Shown one piece after another: positions 18,936-27,401 of a stretch of DNA of 64,000 nt (position 1 is the stretch's first letter; each line of letters begins with the position of its first letter). A program made the translations under genes and the position numbers. The DNA lies in the NCBI RefSeq assembly GCF_000378065.1, contig NZ_KB899157.1:1-64000 (forward strand). Direction: 5' to 3'. Source of the stretch: Porphyromonas gulae DSM 15663. GTDB lineage: Bacteria > Bacteroidota > Bacteroidia > Bacteroidales > Porphyromonadaceae. The notes under the pieces are model-generated. The model saw nothing but the letters and a program-made list of their open reading frames with translations. It had not been told where the DNA came from and searched no databases.

Positions 18936-19182
18936 GGATGTATTTCGATTGTTTTTCGGCGCATGAAAAGGAAAAATGAACTGTTCCCTTTCCCCTTTGC
19001 TCTTTTTCGTCTATCAGAGGACACCGAAGGGGCGTAGAGCTTTCGTATCGGACGTATCCGAATGGGAACTTAATCCGGTGAATTCTGTTTAAATGCAAGA
19101 GACGAGAATCTGTCGGATGGTGCGAATATGTAATCATTATGTGTGCCGATCGAACAGAATCATTAACTTAAAACAGTCAATT

Positions 19183-20040
19183 ATGAAGACAAAAAGATTT
19201 TTTCTATTGGCGATCATTGCGCTATGCGCCATGCAGGCCTCGCTGGGACTTGACCTTCAAAAGCGTGTCAAAGGGAACGAGCAAGTCGTAACGGAAGATC
19301 GTTTGGCAGAAGCTTTCAACGGCCTTTTCGCATCGGGCAGTATCGACATTCAGATCAAATACTCTTCGATACAAGCACCCCTCCGCATAGAAGCCGAATC
19401 GAATATCGTTCCCCTGATCAAAACGAGTGTAAAGAAAGGGATCCTATACATCGAATTCGAGAAAAGACGTTCCATATCGCCCAATGGACCAGTACGGGTC
19501 ATTATCAGCGTGCCGGAGCTAAAAACGATTACGCTGGACGGTAGCGGCAATTTGATTTTCGGATCGGGCTTTGACCAATCCTCCCTCGAAGCGACCCTTA
19601 ATGGAAGCGGAAGCATAAACTTCATCGACACAAAAGTGGAGCAGTTGGACATCACGGTCAATGGCAGTGGCGACCTTCGCGGCAGCATTTTTGCCTATAA
19701 GGACATACGCATGAACCTGAAAGGATCCGGTAATATCATCCTTTCCGTCGGTGACACCAAGACGATTCGGGCTAATATGAAAGGTAGCGGAGGTATTCAG
19801 CTCACCGGAAAAGCTTCGAACACGACGCTTAGGAGTTCAGGAAGCGGAATGTTCGACTGCCAGAGCCTGACGACAGACCATGCCGATATAAAAATGAGCG
19901 GAAGCGGCGGTGGCCGCCTTAGTGTGACGAAGAAAATCAGCGTCAATCTATCAGGATCCGCCGGCTTCACCTGCCATGGAAAGGCCAAGATTGGCTCTTA
20001 CAAAATCGGGCGCTCCTCTTCATTCAGGATGCAACCGTAA
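19183..20040 (+). CDS. DUF2807 (head GIN domain) secreted beta-helix protein, paralogue 1
   Basis: This 285-residue protein has a signal peptide (FFLLAIIALCAMQASLG) followed by a head and then a ladder of rungs of about 20 residues, each marked by GSG (DGSGNLIFG, NGSGSINF, NGSGDLRG, KGSGNIIL, KGSGGIQL, SGSGMFD, SGSGGGRLS). It belongs to the putative auto-transporter adhesin or head-GIN family, which is thought to form a right-handed beta-helix; its role is unknown. I start it at 19183, where the signal peptide begins. It lies 273 bp before a close paralogue and has its own terminator. Confidence 0.85.
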   Translation: MKTKRFFLLAIIALCAMQASLGLDLQKRVKGNEQVVTEDRLAEAFNGLFASGSIDIQIKYSSIQAPLRIEAESNIVPLIKTSVKKGILYIEFEKRRSISPNGPVRVIISVPELKTITLDGSGNLIFGSGFDQSSLEATLNGSGSINFIDTKVEQLDITVNGSGDLRGSIFAYKDIRMNLKGSGNIILSVGDTKTIRANMKGSGGIQLTGKASNTTLRSSGSGMFDCQSLTTDHADIKMSGSGGGRLSVTKKISVNLSGSAGFTCHGKAKIGSYKIGRSSSFRMQP

Positions 20041-20107
20041 GTCGTTACCTCTTAGCTCAATAGCTACTTACGCCCTCGCTAGATTAGGGTAAGGACGAAG
20101 AGCCGGA

Positions 20108-20149
20108 AAGAGTCAGGTTGCAGTTTTTGCTTCCTGACTCTTCTTTTTG
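20108..20149 (+). terminator. Terminator after the first DUF2807 gene
   Basis: AAGAGTCAGG pairs with CCTGACTCTT across a 15-base loop and is followed by CTTTTTG. Confidence 0.75.
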
Positions 20150-20313
20150 TGTTTAGTTCATGATGAGAATGAAGAAGGAATGATTTTCCCCTTTTGGACG
20201 TAATCTTTTTGCTTGTGTTCGGATGAGAGATTGAGAAAAAGCGGCCCGGGATGTAACATTTCGGGGACTTGTTCGTCTTACTCATAGAACGACTAACTAA
20301 AAACTAATTGATC

Positions 20314-21174
20314 ATGTGGACAAAAAGACTTCTCTTTCTTCTGATGACGGCAGCAAGCTTCAACTTTGCTTCTGCTCAGTTCCTGTCATGGAAACGCATC
20401 AAGGGTAATAAAAAAGTACAGATAGAAGAGCGGCATATAGACCGATTCGATCGGCTTATTGTCAAGGGTAGCATGGAGGTAAAGGTACAGCAAGGGCCAT
20501 CGGCGCAGCCCCTGACAGTAGAAGCAGAGTCCAACATCCTACCGCTGGTAGTGACCGCGGTAGAAGATGGTGTGCTCATCATCAAAATGAAATCGACGGC
20601 ATCTATCTCCATTAATAAGGGTGTCCGAATCAGAGTGACTACTCCACATCTCACAGAAGCAGAGTTGCACGGAAGCGGCGACATTATTTTCTCCGGTTTG
20701 TTCCGCCAGCGATCCCTGCGAATCGGACTGTTCGGAAGCGGCGACATCACTTTTGCCAATGCTACGATAGCTAACGATCTAGACATCAGTCTTAGGGGAA
20801 GCGGCGATGTGCGGGGCAAAATCTTTGCCGGTAGGAATGCTGTCCTTTCTCTGACCGGTTCGGGTGACATAGACGTTTCGCTGGGCCTTCCTCAAAGTGT
20901 TCGGGCCAATCTCAGCGGAAGCGGAGATATCAAGATAAAAGGGGAGACGGCTTATGCTGCACTCCAATGCAATGGAAGCGGAGACCTCGAGTGTCGCCAT
21001 CTCCTTGCTCGCCAAGCCGACGTGAGGATCCATGGTAGTGGCGATGGTAAACTCGCAGTTGCCGAAAAATTGGATATCAACCTGTCAGGATCGGCCGGTT
21101 TCGTATGCTATGGTCGGCCTGCGATCGGTGTGTACCGGGTCAGTCGCTCTTCCTCTTTTAGCACAGTCCCTTGA
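20314..21174 (+). CDS. DUF2807 (head GIN domain) secreted beta-helix protein, paralogue 2
   Basis: This 286-residue paralogue has a signal peptide (MTAASFNFASAQ) and the same rung ladder, here more regular, mostly as GSGD (HGSGDIIFS, FGSGDITFA, RGSGDVRG, TGSGDIDVS, SGSGDIKIK, NGSGDLECR, HGSGDGKLA), ending in LSGSAGF. The Asp after GSG in most rungs is notable and might bind a cation (inference). I start at the ATG at 20314; an in-frame TTG lies two codons earlier. The function is unknown, with adhesion the usual guess for the family. Confidence 0.85.
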   Translation: MWTKRLLFLLMTAASFNFASAQFLSWKRIKGNKKVQIEERHIDRFDRLIVKGSMEVKVQQGPSAQPLTVEAESNILPLVVTAVEDGVLIIKMKSTASISINKGVRIRVTTPHLTEAELHGSGDIIFSGLFRQRSLRIGLFGSGDITFANATIANDLDISLRGSGDVRGKIFAGRNAVLSLTGSGDIDVSLGLPQSVRANLSGSGDIKIKGETAYAALQCNGSGDLECRHLLARQADVRIHGSGDGKLAVAEKLDINLSGSAGFVCYGRPAIGVYRVSRSSSFSTVP

Positions 21175-21225
21175 AGGAAATAATAGCACCATAGTTTAGA
21201 ACTTTTCATAGACGCGAGCAGCAAT

Positions 21226-21262
21226 AGGGCGAGGTACTCCTTCGGAGAGTATTCTCGCCCTT
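21226..21262 (+). terminator. Likely terminator after the second DUF2807 gene
   Basis: AGGGCGAG pairs with CTCGCCCT around an inner TACTCC-TTCG-GAGAGTA helix. The downstream T-run is weak, so termination is probable but not certain. Confidence 0.55.
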
Positions 21263-21327
21263 GCTTCATTCGGACAGGATAGCGATCGATTTTAGGACTT
21301 AAAAGGATAATGGGATAAGAATATTTT

Positions 21328-21335
21328 TATCTTTG
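21328..21335 (+). promoter_or_regulatory. Candidate -7 box (TATCTTTG) of the CPG70 gene
   Basis: It is an exact TAnnTTTG match in an AT-rich stretch, 120 bp before the start codon, implying a 5' leader of about 113 nt. Confidence 0.55.
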
Positions 21336-21455
21336 CGACTCAACTTAGCCAGAAAAAATGCTCCGCAATGCCATAGCTTTGTGCTAAATATAAGCACCTT
21401 TTTCCCGCAAAAGGATACTGGGTGCATATAAACAACAACTATAATTATCCTATTT

Positions 21456-23921
21456 ATGAAGAAAAAGAATTTTTTGCTTCTTGGCATTTTCGTTGCTTTG
21501 CTGACTTTCATCGGCAGCATGCAGGCACAACAGGCCAAAGATTATTTCAACTTTGACGAACGGGGCGAAGCCTACTTCTCATTCAAAGTGCCTGATAGGG
21601 CCGTTCTACAAGAGCTGGCTCTGATCATGTCCATCGACGAGTTTGACCCCGTAACCAATGAAGCCATTGCCTATGCCAGCGAAGAGGAGTTCGAAGCATT
21701 CCTGCGCTATGGGCTCAAGCCTACATTCTTGACTCCTCCATCCATGCAGCGCGCTGTCGAGATGTTCGACTACCGCTCAGGAGAAAAATACGAATGGAAT
21801 GCTTACCCCACCTATGAAGCCTATATCAGCATGATGGAAGAGTTCCAAACAAAGTATCCATCACTTTGTACTACTTCCGTCATTGGCAAGTCCGTAAAGG
21901 ATCGTAAACTGATGATTTGCAAGCTGACGTCCTCTGCCAATACAGGGAAAAAGCCTCGCGTGCTCTATACTTCTACGATGCACGGAGACGAAACGACCGG
22001 ATATGTGGTACTGCTCCGACTCATAGACCATCTGCTGTCGAACTACGAATCCGATCCGAGGATTAAGAACATTCTGGATAAAACGGAAGTATGGATCTGC
22101 CCTTTGACCAACCCCGACGGAGCATACAGAAAAGGAAATCATACAGTCCAGGGTGCTACTCGCTACAATGCAAACAATGTCGATTTGAACCGTAACTTCA
22201 AGGATGATGTAGCCGGCGATCACCCCGATGGAAAACCCTGGCAGCCGGAGGCAATCGCATTCATGGATTTGGAAGCGAGGGTTCCTTTTGTTCTTGGCAC
22301 CAATATACATGGCGGTACCGAGGTGGTAAACTATCCATGGGATAATAAAAAAGAAAGACATGCAGACGATGAGTGGTACAAACTGATCAGTCGCAACTAC
22401 GCAGCCGCTTGTCAGAGTATTTCCCCCGGCTACATGACCTCCGAAACCAATTCGGGAATCATCAACGGTTCAGACTGGTATATGATTCGAGGAAGCCGTC
22501 AGGACAATGCGAACTATTTCCATCGCCTGCGAGAAATTACCCTTGAAATCAGCAACACCAAATTGGTGCCGGCCTCTCAACTTCCAAAGTATTGGAACTA
22601 CAACAAGGAAGCACTGCTCGCATTGATCGAAGAGGCTATGTACGGGATACATGGTACAGTGACTTCCGCCGTGAACGGACAGCCTCTCAAATGCCAGATC
22701 ATGATAGAAAACCATGACAAGCGCAACTCCGATGTATATTCGGACGCTACCACGGGCTACTACGCACGTCCTATCAAAGCCGGTACTTATACGGTGAAAT
22801 ACAAAGCCGAGGGTTATCCTGAAGCGACCCGTACCATTACTATCAAAGACAAAGAGACCGTCATCATGGACGTTGCATTGGGTAACTCGGCTCCTCTGCC
22901 CGTACCTGATTTCACTGCTTCTCCTATGACCATCTCGGTAGGCGAAACCGTCCAATTCCAGGATCTAACGACAAATAACCCCACGAATTGGGAGTGGACG
23001 TTTGAAGGCGGACAGCCTGCCATGAGTACAGAGCAAAATCCGCTCGTGTCCTATAATCATCCCGGTCAGTACGATGTTACGCTCAAAGTGTGGAATACAA
23101 ATGGTTCCAACACGATTACGAAAGAAAAATTCATTACTGTCAATGTCGTTATGCCTGTAGCTGAATTCGTCGGTACCCCGACGGAAATAGAAGAGGGTCA
23201 GACGGTATCTTTCCAAAACCAATCCACCAACGCCACCAACTACGTATGGATATTCGATGGCGGCACTCCCGCTACCAGTGAAGAAGAAAACCCGACTGTG
23301 CTTTACAGCAAAGCCGGCCAATATGATGTAACCCTCAAGGCCATCAATCCTTCCGGTGAAACAGTGAAGAAGAAGCCCAAATACATCAAGGTCAAGAAAG
23401 CTCCGGTCCCTGCTCCGGTAGCCAACTTCGAAGGAACGCCTCGAAAAATAAAGAAAGGAGAGACAGTTTCTTTCAAAGACCTTTCCACGAACAATCCCAC
23501 ATCGTGGCTTTGGGTGTTCGAAGGGGGTTCTCCTGCCACCAGTACAGAGCAAAATCCGGTGATCACCTACAATGAAACAGGTAAGTACGATGTACAGCTG
23601 ACGGCTACCAACGAGGGCGGAAGCAATGTAAAGAAAGCAGAAGACTACATCGAGGTTATCGTTAACGACGCCATTCAGGACGTAGTGGCGAAAACCGGTA
23701 TCATCATCCGTCCGCAAAACGGAACGAAGCAAATCGTCATAGAGGCTAACACTCCTATCAAAGCGATTGTTCTCTACGATATTAACGGACGAACTGTGCT
23801 CAAAACCAACCCCAACGAGCTTCGCTCGACGATAGATCTGTCAGCACTGTCTGAAGGTATCTACACCATCAGCATCAAGACGAAGAAAGCGACTCGCACG
23901 GAAAAGATCCATATCGGATAA
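21456..23921 (+). CDS. cpg70: Secreted zinc carboxypeptidase (CPG70 type), M14 family, type IX secretion cargo
   Basis: This 821-residue exoenzyme removes C-terminal Lys and Arg from peptides, as known for P. gingivalis CPG70; it would complement the Arg- and Lys-specific gingipains. The parts, in order, are a signal peptide (1-25), a propeptide-like region, an M14 peptidase domain with zinc ligands His176 and Glu179 (MHGDE) and His285, substrate Arg246 and catalytic Glu364, a regulatory beta-sandwich (about 395-480), three PKD domains (about 490-735, each with an NxWxFxGG signature), and a C-terminal type IX sorting domain (about 745-821) ending in RTEKIHIG. It is a single gene with a strong terminator. 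Confidence 0.96.
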   Translation: MKKKNFLLLGIFVALLTFIGSMQAQQAKDYFNFDERGEAYFSFKVPDRAVLQELALIMSIDEFDPVTNEAIAYASEEEFEAFLRYGLKPTFLTPPSMQRAVEMFDYRSGEKYEWNAYPTYEAYISMMEEFQTKYPSLCTTSVIGKSVKDRKLMICKLTSSANTGKKPRVLYTSTMHGDETTGYVVLLRLIDHLLSNYESDPRIKNILDKTEVWICPLTNPDGAYRKGNHTVQGATRYNANNVDLNRNFKDDVAGDHPDGKPWQPEAIAFMDLEARVPFVLGTNIHGGTEVVNYPWDNKKERHADDEWYKLISRNYAAACQSISPGYMTSETNSGIINGSDWYMIRGSRQDNANYFHRLREITLEISNTKLVPASQLPKYWNYNKEALLALIEEAMYGIHGTVTSAVNGQPLKCQIMIENHDKRNSDVYSDATTGYYARPIKAGTYTVKYKAEGYPEATRTITIKDKETVIMDVALGNSAPLPVPDFTASPMTISVGETVQFQDLTTNNPTNWEWTFEGGQPAMSTEQNPLVSYNHPGQYDVTLKVWNTNGSNTITKEKFITVNVVMPVAEFVGTPTEIEEGQTVSFQNQSTNATNYVWIFDGGTPATSEEENPTVLYSKAGQYDVTLKAINPSGETVKKKPKYIKVKKAPVPAPVANFEGTPRKIKKGETVSFKDLSTNNPTSWLWVFEGGSPATSTEQNPVITYNETGKYDVQLTATNEGGSNVKKAEDYIEVIVNDAIQDVVAKTGIIIRPQNGTKQIVIEANTPIKAIVLYDINGRTVLKTNPNELRSTIDLSALSEGIYTISIKTKKATRTEKIHIG

Positions 23922-23942
23922 TCCGAAAAGCCTCCATACAAG

Positions 23943-23970
23943 AAAGGGATGCCCGGCCGGGCATCCCTTT
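23943..23970. terminator. Bidirectional terminator between CPG70 and the NamZ-type gene
   Basis: This is a perfect 28-bp palindrome (AAAGGGATGCCCGG and its complement) followed by TCTTTTG on the plus strand and preceded by TTCT. It lies between convergent genes and can serve both. Confidence 0.8.
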
Positions 23971-24000
23971 TCTTTTGTCTTCGTGTGAACAAATCCGGCA

Positions 24001-25299
24001 TTATTCGGCCGATGTAGGGTAGAGCAGATACTTCTTTCGCATTTTGCGGTATTTGTCGAGATCCGGTTGCCATGAAGCTCTGATCCGCTCCTCTGTCCAG
24101 CCTTTTTCGATCTGTGCGGCCAACTCCTTCGTTCCGGCCAGGAGGTTGAACATCTGTCTCCTGTTTACCAATTTTATCCCATCCTGCTGAGCAGTCCGAT
24201 AGTAACGGATCAGCAGCTGTAGAGACAAGCCCTGCGGAGCTTTTTCACTCCGGAGATCCACTCCGTAACAGCTTCTTCCTTTATAGAGAGGATTGCTATC
24301 CATACCGCGAATAGGTCGTGGGACGAAAACAAAAGACCCGAACCTTTTATTCGGATAACCCAAAACTTCAAAAGGGAAATCCGTACCTCGCCCGACACTC
24401 ATGATCGTAGCCTCGAACAGGCAGAGCGAAGGATACCAAGCTATGGCATTGGCCGTCGGCAGATTGGGACTCGGCTTCACCGGCAAGGTGTACTCCTGTC
24501 CATGCTTCCAGCCCAGCATCGGAACCACTGTCAGATCGCACTTCATTCCCTTCCTGCCCAGCCAGCCCTCGCCGTTGATCATATCGGCCAGCTCTCCTAT
24601 CGTCAGTCCATGAAGAATAGGCAGCGGATCCACTCCGACAAACGAACGGCAATTATCTTGTAAGATGGGGCCATCCACATAGTCGTTCGGGTTCGGCCGA
24701 TCTGTGACGATCAGCTTTTTCCGCTCCTCGGCACAAGCCTCCATCACATAGTGCAGCGTACTGATATAAGTAAAGAAGCGAGTCCCGACATCCTGCATAT
24801 CGAATAGCAGCACATCGACGTCGGCCAACATGCGAGGAGTAGGCTTCTTATTTTTGCCGTAGAGCGAAACGATAGGAATCCCTGTCTTGACATCCCGTTC
24901 ATCCTTGACCGCTGCCCCGGCGTCGGCATCTCCACGGAAGCCGTGTTCAGGCCCTAAGACCTTGACGATATTGACTCCCTGCCGAAGCAGATTGTCAAGA
25001 AGATGTTCCCGTTCTGTGCCCACCACGCTCGTAGCATTAGCCACCAGTGCCACGCGCTTGCCTCTGAGAAGAGGCAGGAGCAGCTCTGTCCTCTCCGCGC
25101 CGACAACTACTCGCACCTCCTCTCTCGGAGTCGGCGCTGAAATCTCCGGCTCCGAATCAGCAGTCTGACTCCTGACCTCCTCACTCCTCGATGAATGCGC
25201 TGCCCCTGCAACTTGGCAACCGGTATGGGCTGAAAACGACATTAGCCCGCTGATGCAGGCTAATGCGATAGAATATTTCCGGGAAAAGCGAGCGATCAT
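24001..25299 (-). CDS. namZ: NamZ-type exo-beta-N-acetylmuramidase (DUF1343), exported
   Basis: This 432-residue protein belongs to DUF1343. Members of this family, such as the enzyme of the related oral species Tannerella forsythia, release N-acetylmuramic acid from peptidoglycan fragments. Family motifs seen are VLGPEHGFRGDADAG, VDVLLFDMQDVGTRF and TDRPNPNDYVDGP. The N-terminus is a signal-like stretch with a Cys at about residue 28 (a weak lipobox), then a low-complexity linker. Its start overlaps the transaldolase stop by four bases (ATGA), so the two are translationally coupled. Activity on muropeptides is inferred from the family. Confidence 0.82.
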   Translation of the reverse strand: MIARFSRKYSIALACISGLMSFSAHTGCQVAGAAHSSRSEEVRSQTADSEPEISAPTPREEVRVVVGAERTELLLPLLRGKRVALVANATSVVGTEREHLLDNLLRQGVNIVKVLGPEHGFRGDADAGAAVKDERDVKTGIPIVSLYGKNKKPTPRMLADVDVLLFDMQDVGTRFFTYISTLHYVMEACAEERKKLIVTDRPNPNDYVDGPILQDNCRSFVGVDPLPILHGLTIGELADMINGEGWLGRKGMKCDLTVVPMLGWKHGQEYTLPVKPSPNLPTANAIAWYPSLCLFEATIMSVGRGTDFPFEVLGYPNKRFGSFVFVPRPIRGMDSNPLYKGRSCYGVDLRSEKAPQGLSLQLLIRYYRTAQQDGIKLVNRRQMFNLLAGTKELAAQIEKGWTEERIRASWQPDLDKYRKMRKKYLLYPTSAE

Positions 25300-25958
25300 T
25301 TGCCTTCGTTTACTCGTCGATGATCTTCCAAGAAAGCTTTCAATCCACTATCCGTAAGAGGGTGCTTGAGCAGACCCTTTATGGCGTTGAGTGGGCAGGT
25401 AGCCACATCGGCACCGGCTTCGAGGCACTGAATAATGTGCTGCGTATGGCGGATGCTGGCAGCAAGTACCTCCGTCTCGTAACGATAGAATCCGAACATC
25501 GCTACGATATTCTCCACCAGCTTGACGCCATCGCTGGCGATGTCGTCCAATCGGCCCACGAACGGCGACACATACGAAGCTCCGGCTTTGGCGGCGAGCA
25601 GGGCCTGGCCTACGGTAAAGACGAGCGTACAGTTGGTACGGATACCCTTATCGCTGAAGTATTTGATAGCCTTGATACCTTCGGCCGTGCAAGGCACCTT
25701 AACCACGATCTGCGGATGCAGAGCGGCCAACTCCTCGCCCTCGCGAATCATACCTTCGTAGTCCGTAGCTATCACTTCGGCACTCACATCTCCATCGACG
25801 ATCTCACAGATAGCCAAGTAGTGCCTCATGCAATTATCCTTCCCACTAATACCCTCTTTCGCCATCAGAGACGGATTGGTAGTAACGCCGTCCAAGACAC
25901 CCATGTCGTTCGCCTCGCGAATCTGATCCAAATTAGCTGTGTCGATAAAGAATTTCAT
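25296..25958 (-). CDS. tal: Transaldolase, short TalC/MipB type
   Basis: This 220-residue TIM-barrel enzyme belongs to the small transaldolase or fructose-6-phosphate aldolase group. It starts with MKFFIDTANLDQIREA, followed by DGVTTNPSLMAKEG, and the Schiff-base Lys is in the VKVPCTAEG segment. It acts in the cytoplasm in the non-oxidative pentose phosphate pathway. A minus-strand TACCTTTG box lies 50 bp upstream. It is translationally coupled to the NamZ-type gene, an unexpected partner. Confidence 0.92.
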   Translation of the reverse strand: MKFFIDTANLDQIREANDMGVLDGVTTNPSLMAKEGISGKDNCMRHYLAICEIVDGDVSAEVIATDYEGMIREGEELAALHPQIVVKVPCTAEGIKAIKYFSDKGIRTNCTLVFTVGQALLAAKAGASYVSPFVGRLDDIASDGVKLVENIVAMFGFYRYETEVLAASIRHTQHIIQCLEAGADVATCPLNAIKGLLKHPLTDSGLKAFLEDHRRVNEGK

Positions 25959-26007
25959 CGCTGTATCCTCTTTGTTAGATATTGATATTTAGTTTTTACA
26001 ACTGCCC

Positions 26008-26015
26008 CAAAGGTA
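26008..26015 (-). promoter_or_regulatory. Candidate -7 box (TACCTTTG) of the tal-namZ operon
   Basis: It is an exact TAnnTTTG match on the minus strand, 50 bp before the tal start codon. Confidence 0.6.
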
Positions 26016-26117
26016 GGCATTTTTGGTCTACACGCCGAGGTGTCCGCCGTGTGTCTGTAGTTACCGATGGCAGGTATACAGCTTTTCTCTATGTCGTTCG
26101 GGAAAAAACAGGGATAT

Positions 26118-26260
26118 GGCTCCCAAAAACGTGGCGCGAGAAAATTTTCGTTTTGGTTCGGGAAGTAAAATTTTTACGCGCCGCAGCGAAAAAATTCCTG
26201 CGCCACTTTTGCAGGAAACACGCGCCATAATCGGAGCATTTTTGGTTCATAATTTTCCGA
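26118..26260 (+). repeat. Intergenic hairpin repeat (MITE-like), copy D
   Basis: Same element as copies A, B and E: GTGGCGCGAGAAAATTTTCG, then TTTTGGTTCGGGAA, AATTTTTACGCGCCG, TTCCTGCGCCA and the tail ATCGGAGCATTTTTGGTTC. It occupies part of the 470-bp gap between tal and the amidinohydrolase gene. Confidence 0.75.
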
Positions 26261-26431
26261 CCGAAAGAAGTCGTTCCAATCGTTTTAGGTCGACCTTTAG
26301 GAGAAAAAAGTCTATGCCCGATAGTATAGCCGGATTCGAGTTTATTAGCAATTCCGGCGCGGAATACTCTGTTCTCTTTATTATCTTTGTCGGAAGCCTG
26401 ACCTTTTTAATCCTTGCAGGCAATCCTAATA

Positions 26432-27355
26432 ATGAAGATACTACCACACGTTACCAACGAAACGGCTCCCTTGCGCACCGTCGTACTGGGGTTGCCGGAT
26501 TCGACCGGCGGAGCACCTGCTCTCGCCGATACTTACGATGCCAAGAGCTATGAATCCGTGCTACGGGGCACTTATCCTTCGGACGAGAATATCAAGATAG
26601 AGATGGATGCCGTACTCGATGTATTGGTACGTCAAGGCATAGAGGTGCTCCGTCCCGAGCCGATAGAAAACTACAACCAGATATTTGCCCGCGATGTGGC
26701 TTTTACCATCGATGACAAACTCTTCGTCTCGAACCTGATAGCCGATCGTGCCCGTGAGTCCGAAGCCTTTTCGCCTATTTGGGATTGCGTCGGGGAGAGC
26801 CATCTGGTACGCCTTAGCGAAGATATTCATGCCGAAGGAGGAGACATCCTGCTATATGATGATATTCTTTTCATAGGCACCTACCTTCAGAAGGATTATC
26901 CTTCCTTCAAGACGGCCCGAACCAATGCACGGGCTGTGGACTTCTTCCGCGAATTTTTTCCTCACAAAACCATCATACCGATAGAGCTGATCAAGCACGA
27001 CACCGATCCTATGCGCTCGGTGCTCCACCTCGACTGCGCCTTCCAGCCCATAGGTCGTGGCCGTGCCATAGTCTATCGGCAAGGATTCCTGCACCCTGAG
27101 AGCTTCGGTCTGATCACGGAGATATTCGGCGGCCGGGACAACCTGTTCGAGATTACGCCCGAAGAAGCCTATATGATGAATACCAATATATTCTCCATCA
27201 GTCCCGACACAGTAATAAGCGAACGGAACTTCGTCCGTCTGAACAACCACCTGCGTGAGGCATGGGGGATGACCGTAGAGGAAGTGCCCTACGCGGAGAT
27301 CTCCAAGCAGGGCGGACTGCTCCGCTGCTCCACGATGCCACTGGTGCGCGAATAA
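26432..27355 (+). CDS. Amidinotransferase / dimethylarginine dimethylaminohydrolase-like enzyme
   Basis: This 307-residue cytoplasmic protein has the guanidine-modifying fold of arginine deiminases, DDAH and amidinotransferases. Likely catalytic parts are the acidic AEGGDILL loop, His199 in VLHLDCAF and the nucleophile Cys299 in GGLLRCSTMPL near the end. It lacks a signal peptide, so it is distinct from the secreted P. gingivalis peptidylarginine deiminase. The start is the ATG at 26432, as an upstream ATG at 26414 adds only six residues. The substrate may be arginine or a methylated or agmatine-like derivative; the sequence does not decide. Confidence 0.8.
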   Translation: MKILPHVTNETAPLRTVVLGLPDSTGGAPALADTYDAKSYESVLRGTYPSDENIKIEMDAVLDVLVRQGIEVLRPEPIENYNQIFARDVAFTIDDKLFVSNLIADRARESEAFSPIWDCVGESHLVRLSEDIHAEGGDILLYDDILFIGTYLQKDYPSFKTARTNARAVDFFREFFPHKTIIPIELIKHDTDPMRSVLHLDCAFQPIGRGRAIVYRQGFLHPESFGLITEIFGGRDNLFEITPEEAYMMNTNIFSISPDTVISERNFVRLNNHLREAWGMTVEEVPYAEISKQGGLLRCSTMPLVRE

Positions 27356-27401
27356 ATCGACCTCTTCTCTATATAGCACACCCTACGACAGCAACTGAAG
27401 C

